Source: Streptomyces sp. NBC_00483
GTDB taxonomy: Bacteria > Actinomycetota > Actinomycetes > Streptomycetales > Streptomycetaceae
NCBI RefSeq assembly: GCF_036013745.1
Contig: NZ_CP107880.1
Coordinates: forward strand, 62,001 to 126,000
Reading direction: 5' to 3'
Length of the DNA stretch: 64,000 bases
Part shown: piece by piece, positions 25,301 to 33,742 of the stretch
Numbering within the stretch: the first letter of the stretch is position 1
Layout: every line of letters begins with the position of its first letter
Made by a program: the position numbers and the translations under genes
The notes under the pieces: model-generated
The model's input: only the letters and a program-made list of their open reading frames with translations
Databases searched by the model: none
What the model was told of the DNA's origin: nothing

Positions 25301-25378
25301 ATGTCCTCGAAGCGACGCCGTAAGAAGAAGGCCCGCCGCAAGAACGGCGCCAACCACGGCAGCCGTCCGCAGTCCTAA
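25301..25378 (+). CDS. bL37-type small ribosomal large-subunit protein
   Basis: A 25-residue, very basic peptide (MSSKRRRKKKARRK then NGANHGSRPQS). The ANHG.RP ending after a run of Lys/Arg is the pattern I recall for the actinobacterial ribosomal protein bL37. A strong GGGAGGT lies 5 bases before the ATG, and a clear terminator follows the TAA, so it looks like an independent expressed gene. It stands alone between LysR and GNAT, far from ribosomal operons. The family call rests on recall of the pattern; very small size limits certainty. Confidence 0.75.
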   Translation: MSSKRRRKKKARRKNGANHGSRPQS

Positions 25379-25399
25379 GGACTGACGGCAGCAAGAGAG

Positions 25400-25431
25400 A
25401 GCGGGGCGGCGGAGCTTTCTGCCGCCCCGCT
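25400..25431. terminator. Bidirectional intrinsic-type terminator
   Basis: AGCGGGGCGGC (25400-25410) pairs perfectly with GCCGCCCCGCT (25421-25431) around a 10-base loop, followed by TTTCGCG. It lies between the bL37 stop (25378) and the convergent GNAT stop (25440). Confidence 0.85.
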
Positions 25432-25439
25432 TTCGCGTC

Positions 25440-26087
25440 TCACGCGGACGGTCCGTCCGCATGTCCCTCCGCGTGGCCGGCGACGCGCTCGGCCAGCCGG
25501 GCCTTGACCCGCGGCCACTCCGCGGCGACCACGGAGTACATGGCCGAGTCCCGCAGCCGCCCCTCCTCCCCCGGGGCCCATGACATCGACCAGTTGCGCA
25601 GTACGCCCTCGAAGGTGGCGCCAAGAGCCAACAAGGCATGGCGGGAACGCTCATTGCGGGCATCGGTCTTGAGGTCGACGCGTGCCACCCCGAGCTCCTC
25701 GAAGGCGTGAGCCATCAGGAGGAACTTGGCCTCGGCGTTGATTCCGGTCCCCTGTGCGGACGCGCCGAGCCAGGTGAAGCCGATCTCGACGGCGCGCGGC
25801 TTTCTCTCCCGACCTGGCCAGAATCGCGGGTCCCAGTACGCCGTGCACCCCACCGCGCGTCCGTCGCCGCGCCGGATCTGAGCGAATGGGACGAGCCCCT
25901 GCTCGATACGGGCGAACTGCCCCTCGATGTAGGAGCCGACCTGGTCCGCGCGGGGAACGAGCGTGAAGTCGTAGCGGCCGCGGTCCTCCTCGGCCGCACG
26001 TGCCAGATCGTCGGTGTGCGCGGCCGACAGCGGCTCGAGCACGACCAGGTCCCCCTTGAGTACGGGCACCTCCAACCAGGGACGCAT
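25440..26087 (-). CDS. GNAT-family N-acetyltransferase (RimJ/RimL-like)
   Basis: A 215-residue acetyltransferase. It begins [84 protein letters not shown] is the acetyl-CoA-binding A and B motif region (about 110-170), the pattern of protein N-terminal or small-molecule acetyltransferases. ATG 26087 was picked because GAGGAG is 9 bases upstream; the longer frame has no ribosome site. It stands alone and is convergent with the bL37 gene. Confidence 0.87.
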   Translation of the reverse strand: MRPWLEVPVLKGDLVVLEPLSAAHTDDLARAAEEDRGRYDFTLVPRADQVGSYIEGQFARIEQGLVPFAQIRRGDGRAVGCTAYWDPRFWPGRERKPRAVEIGFTWLGASAQGTGINAEAKFLLMAHAFEELGVARVDLKTDARNERSRHALLALGATFEGVLRNWSMSWAPGEEGRLRDSAMYSVVAAEWPRVKARLAERVAGHAEGHADGPSA

Positions 26088-26272
26088 GGCACCAAGCTCC
26101 TCTCGACTGCGCGGCGTTGAGGCGGTGACGCTATCGGGATCTTCGCCGTCGCTCACCTCCTTTCCGTCGCCGCCGTGTCCCGCGGAGGCTGAACGGGCCC
26201 ACCGGGGCGCTCGTATCTCTCTGCGACGCACTGCTGGCTACGCGCTGTAAGGCGTGGAGGAGGACCGTAGAG

Positions 26273-26596
26273 ATGTCGGAATCCGGCCAACCACCGCTGC
26301 ACGCACTGCCGGACGGTGAGGCGGAACTCGCCGTGGTGTTGCGGCTGACGTGGGAGGACGTCGCCGCGATCGGGCAGGAGGCGAGCAGGCTCGCCGCGCG
26401 GGCGCAGCGGGCCGTGACGCTGGACGAGGCGGTGAGCCACCGGCTGCGCTCCCGTCCGCCCGCCTCCCATGCGAAGCCGCCCCAGACCGGCGCCACGGCC
26501 CTCCCGGTGTCCGTGCCGAACGGGCGTGCCCCGGGCGAGCAGGCCCGCCAGGCCATCGACAAGATCAACGGAAGGTCGGGGCCGGAAGCGGTGTGA
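26273..26596 (+). CDS. Conserved-looking hypothetical protein
   Basis: A 107-residue soluble protein that I do not recognise. The N-terminal half (20-60) is a helical, Ala/Arg-rich segment (LTWEDVAAIGQEASRLAARAQRAVTLDEAVSHRLR) that looks folded. The middle is Pro-rich and the end short and polar. GGAGGAGG lies well placed before ATG 26273, and codon use is normal, so it is a real gene. It is divergent from GNAT and its stop is 12 bases from the convergent dioxygenase stop. Confidence 0.7.
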   Translation: MSESGQPPLHALPDGEAELAVVLRLTWEDVAAIGQEASRLAARAQRAVTLDEAVSHRLRSRPPASHAKPPQTGATALPVSVPNGRAPGEQARQAIDKINGRSGPEAV

Positions 26597-26608
26597 CCCG
26601 TTGGGAGG

Positions 26609-27427
26609 CTAGTGCGGGGCCGGGGCGAACTCGGTTCCGCACGGGCCGCCGCCGGTGCTCTCCTGCGCCTCCACCGCCTGCCCGTCCATCGTCCGCAGGC
26701 CGTAGTAGCCGGCGATGCGCTCGGTGGACCGGCCGACGTAGTGGCAGATGAACGAGCGGCGGAAGCGGTCCGCCGTGCGGTTGGGTCCGGAGCCGTGAAC
26801 CAGGGTGCCGTTGAAGAACAGGACGTCGCCGGGCGCCATGTCGACGGGCTCGGCGACGAGGCCTGCGGGCGGCGGCACGTACTCGCGCGCGAAGGACACG
26901 CTCGCGTCCGCCTCCTCCGGGCAGAACAGGTCCATCAGGTGGGTACCGGGGACGACTTCGAGACCGCCGTTGTCCCGGTCGATGTGGTCGAGGGCGACCC
27001 AGGCGGCGATGCACGTACCTGGTTCGACCCGCAGGTAGAAGTTGTCCTGGTGCAGGGCCTGGCCGCGGGCGCCGGGCGGCTTGAAGTAGAACATGCTCTG
27101 CGCGGCCAGTGGTTCCTCGCCGAAGAGGCCCGTCAGGATGCCCGCGAGGCGCGGGTCGAGCAGTCGGCGTCGCGCCAGGTCGTTGAAGTGGTGCGGCTGC
27201 ATCACGCGGGGGTAGGCGAGGAGCGGGTCGATGGCGGCGTCGGCCGGCTGCGGCTTGGGTTCGAAGTGGCCGGGCACGGGCCCCGTGGCCTGCACGCGCA
27301 TGAACTCGTCGGTGAGTTCGCGTGTTTCGGCGGCGTCGAAGAGGGCGGGGGCGATCGCGTAACCACGGGTGCGGAACTGTTCCTGGAAGGCGACTGAGTC
27401 GGGGGCGGCGAACTCGTGGGTCTGCAC
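26609..27427 (-). CDS. Phytanoyl-CoA dioxygenase (PhyH)-family Fe(II)/2-oxoglutarate oxygenase
   Basis: A 272-residue non-haem iron oxygenase. The facial triad is visible as HQD (His126, Asp128) and the distal histidine in TLVHGSGPNRT (His211); the following Arg region fits 2-oxoglutarate binding. EVVPGTHLMDLF is another typical PhyH segment. The start is GTG 27427, chosen because GAGGAA is about 6 bases upstream; the ATG further up would place the N-terminus in the AraC promoter. It is divergent from an AraC regulator that probably controls it. The hydroxylated substrate is unknown; small alkaloid, ectoine-like or aliphatic substrates are all possible in this family. Confidence 0.87.
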   Translation of the reverse strand: MQTHEFAAPDSVAFQEQFRTRGYAIAPALFDAAETRELTDEFMRVQATGPVPGHFEPKPQPADAAIDPLLAYPRVMQPHHFNDLARRRLLDPRLAGILTGLFGEEPLAAQSMFYFKPPGARGQALHQDNFYLRVEPGTCIAAWVALDHIDRDNGGLEVVPGTHLMDLFCPEEADASVSFAREYVPPPAGLVAEPVDMAPGDVLFFNGTLVHGSGPNRTADRFRRSFICHYVGRSTERIAGYYGLRTMDGQAVEAQESTGGGPCGTEFAPAPH

Positions 27428-27553
27428 GGGGTGTTCCTCTCGGCCGTCGGGCATCTCTTGAGCGCACACGGACCGTGTGCTGGACTGCTGCGGACTCGCG
27501 GTCCGCGCGGAAGCGGACTGCTCCGAAACTACGGCCGGGGCGGCGGACACCGA

Positions 27554-28474
27554 ATGACAGGCACCAGCGCGCACCTGCCTGAAACTGCTGCCGACACTCC
27601 TTCGCCTCCGGCGCAGCTGCTCGTCGCCTCGCCGTTCTCACAGCCCGCCGACTACCGGGTGACCCGCGCCGCGGGCGCCGCCAACTGGCTGCTCATGTGG
27701 ACCGCCGAGGGGCGTGGCCAGGTACGGGGAAGCGGCCCCTGGGTCGCCCAGCGGCCCGGTGACCTCGCCGTGCTGCCCGCCCACCGTCGACATGCCTACC
27801 GCACCGACCCTTCCGTACGTTCCTGGGGTGGCTGGTGGGTGCACTTCCAGCCGCGCGCGGCCTGGCCGGCCTGGCTGCGCGACCACGGCCGGGACGGTGG
27901 GGTGTACTGCGTCGCGGGCGTGCCCGAGGCGGCGCGCGGCCGGGTCGACGCGGCCTTCCGGCGGCTGCACGCCGACGCGCGCTGGTCCGACGGGGAGGCG
28001 CCGCCCGCCCAGGACCCGGCGGGCATCGCGATCGCCTCCGCCGGGCCCGGCCGGGAACTGGCGCTCGGCGCGATCGAGGAGGTGCTGCTCCTGGCCACCG
28101 CATCCACCGCCGCCGTGGGCCGGGCCGCCTCAGCCTCGTACGATCCGCGCATGGGGCAGGCCGACGCGATCATCGCCGCGGACCCGGGCGGCCCGCACAC
28201 GGTCCGCTCCCTGGCGCGCCAAGTCGCCCTGTCCCCCTCACGGTTCGCGCATCTCTACGCCGAGCAGACCGGCCGTACGCCGATGCAGGCCGTGCGCGCC
28301 GCGCGCCTCGGTCACGCGCAGCGGCTCCTGGACGCCACCGGCCTGAACATCGGCCAGGTCGCACGGTCCTCGGGCTTCGCGAGCCCCTTCCACTTCAGCC
28401 GCGCCTTCCGGGAACGCTTCGGGGTGCCGCCGAGTGTGTACCGGGCGGGGCCCTCCGAGGGGCGGGGACAGTAG
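27554..28474 (+). CDS. AraC-family transcriptional regulator
   Basis: A 306-residue regulator. It has an N-terminal cupin-like ligand domain (about 20-110, with WLLMWTAEGRGQVRG and RPGDLAVLPAHRRHAY) and a C-terminal double HTH (about 205-300), TVRSLARQVALSPSRFAHLYAEQTGRTPMQAV and NIGQVARSSGFASPFHFSRAFRERFGVPPSVYR. ATG 27554 is used because the longer frame overlaps the divergent dioxygenase start. It faces the PhyH-type dioxygenase across a 126-base gap, a common regulator-target pairing. Confidence 0.9.
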   Translation: MTGTSAHLPETAADTPSPPAQLLVASPFSQPADYRVTRAAGAANWLLMWTAEGRGQVRGSGPWVAQRPGDLAVLPAHRRHAYRTDPSVRSWGGWWVHFQPRAAWPAWLRDHGRDGGVYCVAGVPEAARGRVDAAFRRLHADARWSDGEAPPAQDPAGIAIASAGPGRELALGAIEEVLLLATASTAAVGRAASASYDPRMGQADAIIAADPGGPHTVRSLARQVALSPSRFAHLYAEQTGRTPMQAVRAARLGHAQRLLDATGLNIGQVARSSGFASPFHFSRAFRERFGVPPSVYRAGPSEGRGQ

Positions 28475-28547
28475 CGGTGGGCCGGATGACGAGGCCGCCT
28501 CTGTCACCCGGCGGCCGTCGTCGTACCGGCGCGCCGCCCCCTCCTCC

Positions 28548-30512
28548 TCACACCGAAGCTCCCGCCCGCAGTCCCTCGAGGACCGCTTCCTCCACCGACC
28601 GGGGGCTCACGCAGTCGCCGATCGATACGGCGCCGGGGTGGTCCATGAGGTCCGTGACGGGCGTGTGGCCCTGGGCCAGGACGACGGCCGCGATGTCGTC
28701 GAGGATCACGGGCTCCTCCGTCAGTGTGTGCTGGAGGTAGGCCGTGTCGTTGTCGGCGCCGTAGAGGCGGACGTTGGGGAGTACCTCGATCTTCGCGCGC
28801 ACCGCAGCCGTCAGCATGGCCGCGCGCACGTACTGCTGCAGGTGCTCGCCCGCGGCGAAGCCCGTGACGCCCAGGGTCACGCGGAGGCCCTGCTGGGCGA
28901 GGAGGAGTGCGACGCCCAGGCCGACCCAGTCACCGCGCCAGTCCGCGACGAGGACGCGGCCGCGCGGCGTGCGGGCGCCCTGGATGACCTGCCAGGCGTC
29001 GAGGACGACCGGGTCGTCCAGGCGCTCCAGTTCTGGGCGCAGCGGCTGCGCGCCGGTGGCCAGGATCACCGCGTCCGGCGCGGCGTCGGCGAGCAGGGCG
29101 TGGTCGACGCGGGTGTCGGTGACGATGCGGGCCCCGGCGCGCCGTGCCTCGCCTTCCAGGTTGGTGGCCGCTCCCCCGAACTCGGCCCGGCCGGGCAGCT
29201 CTTGGGCGAGCAGGACCTGGCCGCCGGGGCGTCGGCCGGCCTCGTACAGGGTCACGTCGTGTCCGCGGCCCGCCGCGACCGCCGCCGCCTTCAGTCCTGC
29301 CGGGCCGCCTCCGACGACCACGACGCGCTTGCGTCGTGTGATCAGCGGCAGGGTGCCGAAGCGCAACTCGCGTCCGGTCTCCGGGTGTTGGATGCAGGAG
29401 ATGGGGTGGCCCGACTGGAAGTGGCCGATGCAGGCCTGGTTGCAGCCGATGCAGGCGCGGATCGCCTCGGTGTCACCGCGCTCGGCCTTGCCCGGCATGC
29501 GGGGGTCGCAGATCAGGGCGCGGGTCATGGCACAGGCGTCGGCCTGACCCTTGGCGATGATGGTGTCCGCTTCTTGGGGTTGGTTGATGCGGCCCGCGAC
29601 CATGACCGGCACGTTCACCACGTCTCGTACGCGGGCGGCCATCGGCGCGGTGTAGCCGGCCGGGTGGGCCATCGGCGGTGCGATGTGCTGGGCCGCCGAC
29701 AGGGTGGCCGAGCTCCCTGCACACACGGACACGTAGTCGACGAGACCTTCGGCGTCGAGCCGGGCGGCGACGTCGCACACAAGGTCCGGGGTGAGTCCGT
29801 CGTGGGCGAGTTCGTCGCCGGAGATGCGCAGGCCGATGACGAAGTCGTCGGCGGCGTGTCGGCGTGCGGCCGCGAGGGATTCGCGCAGAAAACGCAGCCG
29901 GGCGTCCGCGCTGCCGCCGTAGCCGTCGGTGCGGTGGTTGACCTCCGGGTTGAGGAACTGGGCGGGCAAGTAGCCGTGGCTCGCGACGACTTCGACGCCG
30001 TCGAGGCCCGCGGCGCGCAGCCTCCGGGCCGCCTCTCCGTAGCCCTCGATCACCTCGGTGATCTCCTCGCCGGTCATCGCGCGGGGCATCACGTGGAAGC
30101 GTTCGCTGGGGACGGCCGAGGGCGCCCAGGCGACGGGGGCGCTGCCGTCGGGGGACTCCAGGATCTCGCGGCCCGGGTGGAAGATCTGGCCGAAGACGGC
30201 GGCGCCGTGCCGGTGCGCGGCCTCGGCGAGGCGGGCGTAGCCCTCGACGCACGAGTCGTCGTCGGCCATGAGGACGTGCGAGGTGTAGTGCGCGCTCTCG
30301 TGCACGCCGCCGACCTGGACGACGATCAGGCCGACGCCGCCCTCGGCGCGCGCCGCGTGGTAGGCGACGAGCTCGTCGGTGACCTTGCCGTCGCGCACCA
30401 GGACGGTGTCGTGCCCGGACGACACGACACGGTTCTTCACCCGCACGCCTCCGATCCGCAGCGGGCTGAACAGATGCGGGAACTGCGACTGGGATTGCGA
30501 CTGCGGCTCCAT
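28548..30512 (-). CDS. Old-yellow-enzyme/FAD fusion oxidoreductase (N-methylproline demethylase StcD-like)
   Basis: A 654-residue multidomain flavoprotein. An N-terminal TIM-barrel FMN domain (1-350) has an HxxN-like active region in SHGYLPAQFLNP. A [4Fe-4S] cluster site follows (Cys354, Cys357, Cys361, Cys373, in CIGCNQACIG). A C-terminal FAD/NAD-binding region starts at VVVVGGGPAGLKAA (397-410). This layout is shared by 2,4-dienoyl-CoA reductase, trimethylamine dehydrogenase, DgcA and StcD. The pattern looks closest to N-demethylases of methylated amines such as N-methylproline, which is an inference. It lies downstream of a TetR gene on the same strand. Confidence 0.83.
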   Translation of the reverse strand: MEPQSQSQSQFPHLFSPLRIGGVRVKNRVVSSGHDTVLVRDGKVTDELVAYHAARAEGGVGLIVVQVGGVHESAHYTSHVLMADDDSCVEGYARLAEAAHRHGAAVFGQIFHPGREILESPDGSAPVAWAPSAVPSERFHVMPRAMTGEEITEVIEGYGEAARRLRAAGLDGVEVVASHGYLPAQFLNPEVNHRTDGYGGSADARLRFLRESLAAARRHAADDFVIGLRISGDELAHDGLTPDLVCDVAARLDAEGLVDYVSVCAGSSATLSAAQHIAPPMAHPAGYTAPMAARVRDVVNVPVMVAGRINQPQEADTIIAKGQADACAMTRALICDPRMPGKAERGDTEAIRACIGCNQACIGHFQSGHPISCIQHPETGRELRFGTLPLITRRKRVVVVGGGPAGLKAAAVAAGRGHDVTLYEAGRRPGGQVLLAQELPGRAEFGGAATNLEGEARRAGARIVTDTRVDHALLADAAPDAVILATGAQPLRPELERLDDPVVLDAWQVIQGARTPRGRVLVADWRGDWVGLGVALLLAQQGLRVTLGVTGFAAGEHLQQYVRAAMLTAAVRAKIEVLPNVRLYGADNDTAYLQHTLTEEPVILDDIAAVVLAQGHTPVTDLMDHPGAVSIGDCVSPRSVEEAVLEGLRAGASV

Positions 30513-30580
30513 GCGTCTTCTCCGTCCCGGCGCGCCGCGGCGCGCTTCAACTACCGTGCACTTCTGGCCTGTTCACACAC

Positions 30581-31159
30581 TCATCGCGCTCGGACGCCGA
30601 ACATCGCGCGGGCCGTGCCGAGCAGCAGATCCGCATACCGTTCCGGTGTCATGCCACCCCCTGCCGCCACCGCCATGTCGCAGCCGTCGACCAGCGCCGC
30701 GACGGAGGCGATCGCCGTGTCCACGGGGAGCACGGGTACGAAGTCCCCCTGGATGACGCCGTCTTCGACGATGCCGGTGAGCAGCGTGAGCCACTCCTCG
30801 TGGACGGACCGCACGCCGTCGCGCAGCCCGGGGTGGCGGGCGGCGCTCGCGCAGAACTCCGTCCACGTGGCACACCGGCGCTCCAACTCCGGGTCTCCGG
30901 TGAGGGCTTGGACGAGCAGCTCGAAGCGGTGCCATGGATCCGGTTCGTCCGCCGCCGAGGCCCGCCAGCGGGCGATCAGCTGCTCGATGGACCACTCGAA
31001 GGCCTCACGGAACAGGTCGTCACGTGTCTCGAAGTGGTGCTGCAGCGCGCCGATGGACACTCCGGCGGCGCGGGCGACATCCCGCAGCCGGGCGGCGTCC
31101 AGGCCGCGCTCGGCCAGCACGCGGGCCGCCGCCCGCAATACGTCCTCACGGTCGACCAC
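30581..31159 (-). CDS. TetR-family transcriptional regulator
   Basis: A 192-residue regulator. The N-terminal HTH (about 3-50, DREDVLRAAARVLAERGLDAARLRDVARAAGVSIGALQHHF) is followed by a helical ligand domain with a C-terminal TetR_C-type region. GTG 31159 follows GGGAGG with 4 bases between; the ATG further upstream (31240) has no ribosome site. It is the first gene before the StcD-like flavoprotein (68-base gap). An A/T-rich palindrome upstream is its likely operator. Confidence 0.87.
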   Translation of the reverse strand: MVDREDVLRAAARVLAERGLDAARLRDVARAAGVSIGALQHHFETRDDLFREAFEWSIEQLIARWRASAADEPDPWHRFELLVQALTGDPELERRCATWTEFCASAARHPGLRDGVRSVHEEWLTLLTGIVEDGVIQGDFVPVLPVDTAIASVAALVDGCDMAVAAGGGMTPERYADLLLGTARAMFGVRAR

Positions 31160-31587
31160 AAGCCCTCCCCGGCGTTGGCGAACGCCTACGCGCCCCCAAG
31201 TAGCCGGGAAATAATAACGCATTATTGTGAGCTGACACACAGGGCTCCTCTACCCGTGTGACACATCCCTCGCTCGCGGAGTGCGGCGGAATCGGCGGCG
31301 CATCGACCACCGTCGCCAACCTCCTCATTTCCGTGAGGCTGTACGGATATTGCCGCCCGATACAGGAACGGCGCCCCACCGCTTGACGCATCGAAACGTC
31401 CGACATGCCGGTGCCGCACACAGACGGGACGATTCGCACCAAGTGACCCGACACGTCGCGCATGCCGAGTCGGGTAACTCACACTAGGAAGCGGCGAGTT
31501 GTGCCCGGCACGCACTGGGCAGGCACAAGTCGAACACAGCGCCTACGATGTGCCGCCGTGCCCCGCACTCGATCGTGAAGGACCCGC
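31160..31587. promoter_or_regulatory. Gene-free divergent region with TetR-type operator and a long inverted repeat
   Basis: About 430 bases without a supported gene. AATAAT-AACGC-ATTATT (31210-31226) is an A/T-only palindrome in a G/C-rich setting, about 50 bases before the TetR start. CGAGTTGTGCC (31496-31506) and GGCACAAGTCG (31523-31533) pair with one mismatch upstream of the GH18 gene and may form a hairpin or operator. I see nothing in 31240-31490. Confidence 0.65.
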
Positions 31588-32814
31588 ATGGCGCCCCCGT
31601 CCCGAGGCCCCGCCGGAAAGCGGCGCAAGCCGCGCACCTCGCCCGCCGCATGGCTGTCCGCGCGCGCCTCCGACGGCACGGAGCGCACGCGGGCCGCCCG
31701 TGCTGGACGCCGCACCGGTGCGTTCGTGGCCGGCGGCGCCGTGCTGGTTGCGGCCACGGTGGGCGGGGTCCTGCTGGCCACGGGCGGCTCGACGCCCACC
31801 CCGAGCCCCGGCAAGAGCACCTCGCCGTCACCGAAGCCCTCCCACTCCCCGCCGAAGAAGCACACACCAAAGCCGAAGCCGAAGCCGACACACTCCAGTG
31901 CCCCTCCCGAGCCCGTCTCGTTCGCCCCGTACGTCGACACCTCCCTCTCCCCCGCCTTCGACCTGACCCGGGCCGCCCGCGGCACGGGCGTGAAGACCTA
32001 CACCTTGGCCTTTGTGAAGCCCAAGGGTGACTGCACCCCGCAGTGGGGCAGGTCGACGCTCGACGGCAACCCGGTCGCCGCCAAGATCGGCGCACTGCGC
32101 TCCGCGGGCGGCGACGTACGTGTCTCCTTCGGTGGGCAGAGCGGCAACGAACTCGCCCGCACCTGTACGTCGGTGTCACGGCTCACCTCCGCGTACGAGG
32201 ACGTGATCGACCACTACAAACTCACCAAGGTCGACTTCGACATCGAGGGCGACGCGTTGACCGACCGTGCGAGCGTGGACCGGCGCAACCGTGTCGTCGC
32301 CGCGCTTCAACGCCAACGCCCGGGCCTGGACGTGTCGTTCACGCTGCCCGCGCTGCCGCGTGGCATCACCGCGGACGGGCTCTCGCTGCTGCGCAACGCC
32401 AAGCGGCACGGTGTCGACATCGGCTCCGTCAACGCCATGGCCATGAACTTCGGCGCCTCCCCCGCGCCGCACCCGCGCGGCCGGATGGGCAAGTACGCCA
32501 TCGACACCGCCGAGGCCACGCACGCACAGCTCAAGGACATCGTCGGCGGCTCGGACCGCGCGGTGTGGAATCGTGTCGCCCTCACCCCGATGATCGGTGT
32601 CAACGACATCGACGAAGAGGTCTTCACGCTCTCCGACGCCGCCGAACTCGGCGCGTTCGCCAAGTCCAAGGGCATGGCCTGGATCTCCCTGTGGTCGGCG
32701 ACCCGCGACCGGGCGTGCCCCGACGGCCCGGGCGGCCCCGCGGCGGCGACGTGCAGCGGCGTGAGCCAGTCGACCGACGCGTTCATGAAGGCGTTCTTGT
32801 CACACATGCGTTGA
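31588..32814 (+). CDS. Membrane-anchored or secreted GH18 (chitinase-like) protein
   Basis: A 408-residue protein. A basic cytoplasmic N-terminus (1-45) precedes one transmembrane or uncleaved signal segment (46-67, AFVAGGAVLVAATVGGVLLA). A Pro/Ser/Lys-rich linker (68-110) leads to a GH18 TIM barrel (about 110-400), with KTYTLAFVKPKGDCTPQW, GGDVRVSFGGQSG and KVDFDIEG. The last carries the DxDxE motif with the catalytic Glu. It probably acts outside the cell on N-acetylglucosamine polymers. ATG 31588 is the first good start in the frame. It is monocistronic. Confidence 0.85.
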   Translation: MAPPSRGPAGKRRKPRTSPAAWLSARASDGTERTRAARAGRRTGAFVAGGAVLVAATVGGVLLATGGSTPTPSPGKSTSPSPKPSHSPPKKHTPKPKPKPTHSSAPPEPVSFAPYVDTSLSPAFDLTRAARGTGVKTYTLAFVKPKGDCTPQWGRSTLDGNPVAAKIGALRSAGGDVRVSFGGQSGNELARTCTSVSRLTSAYEDVIDHYKLTKVDFDIEGDALTDRASVDRRNRVVAALQRQRPGLDVSFTLPALPRGITADGLSLLRNAKRHGVDIGSVNAMAMNFGASPAPHPRGRMGKYAIDTAEATHAQLKDIVGGSDRAVWNRVALTPMIGVNDIDEEVFTLSDAAELGAFAKSKGMAWISLWSATRDRACPDGPGGPAAATCSGVSQSTDAFMKAFLSHMR

Positions 32815-32931
32815 CGTGGGACGACGCACCAACCATCCCTGAACATTTGGCCATTGCCAGCCTCTTGACTCGACTCTGGCCGTGGTCTTCATAATTGGCG
32901 TCACGAAATACGGGATGGTGTCCTACATTTT

Positions 32932-33696
32932 ATGACGACCAATGAAGCCAACAACACGACCAAGCCCATGAGTTCCGCCCTCAAACTGCTGCGTCTCCTC
33001 GACGTGGTGGGCGAGACCACCGACCCCGTGCGGGTGGCGGAGCTGGCCCGAGCCGTCGGTGCCACCCGCTCCGAGGTGCACCGCCAGCTGGTCACGCTCG
33101 TGGCCGCCGGCTGGATGGAGCAGCTCCCCGACGGCGCCTACCAACTCACCGTGAAGGCCGCCCACTTGGGCAACGCGGCGCTGCAGCACGCCGGGTTCGG
33201 TGAGCGGGTCTCCCGGGTCCTCGCCGATCTCGCCGAGCGCATCGGCCAGTCGGTGTGTCTCGCGGTCCTCGACGACGACGCGACCCGCGTGGTCAAGCGC
33301 GCGGAGCCCGGTACCGCCGCTCATGTGACGCTCGCGCTGGGCCGCCGGATGTCGCTGCGGGGCGGCGCGACGGGGCGGGTGCTGATCGCCCACGCCGACG
33401 ACGCCACCCTGGCGGCGCTGCGCGAACGCGGCGTCCCGCTCCCGGACGACGAGGAGCTCGTCGAGATCCGGGAGGCGGGCTACGCACTGATCCCCGAGTA
33501 CGCCGACGAGGGCCTCGCCGCCATCGCCTTCCCGCTCGTCGGCCGCACCGGCCGGCCGACCGTGACACTCTGCGCGGTCGGCCCCGCGACCCGCTTCGAC
33601 CCGCTGTCCGCCAAGGACGTGCTCGCGGACGGCGCCACCGACCTGGCCCGGCTCACCGCCGGCCTCGGCGACGGCCACACGTCCTGGACGGCCTGA
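32932..33696 (+). CDS. IclR-family transcriptional regulator
   Basis: A 254-residue regulator with an N-terminal winged helix (about 12-70, SSALKLLRLLDVVGE and RVAELARAVGATRSEVHRQLVTL). The C-terminal IclR effector domain (85-245) has LRGGATGRVLIA and FPLVGRTGRPTVTLCAVGP. The start is either ATG 32932 or ATG 32968. Neither has a clear ribosome site and the upstream TCCTACATTTT suggests a leaderless transcript. It heads a co-directional cassette of two unknown proteins, an M19 dipeptidase and an MFS transporter and is their probable regulator. Confidence 0.9.
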   Translation: MTTNEANNTTKPMSSALKLLRLLDVVGETTDPVRVAELARAVGATRSEVHRQLVTLVAAGWMEQLPDGAYQLTVKAAHLGNAALQHAGFGERVSRVLADLAERIGQSVCLAVLDDDATRVVKRAEPGTAAHVTLALGRRMSLRGGATGRVLIAHADDATLAALRERGVPLPDDEELVEIREAGYALIPEYADEGLAAIAFPLVGRTGRPTVTLCAVGPATRFDPLSAKDVLADGATDLARLTAGLGDGHTSWTA

Positions 33697-33742
33697 CCCA
33701 GCCACCGCGCATCGCGCGGTCATCCCCTCCGAAGGGAGTCAC

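Noticed and set aside
31222..31515. Several 65-105 residue open frames in the gap before the GH18 gene
   Set aside because: They overlap one another on both strands, lack ribosome sites and show no family features.
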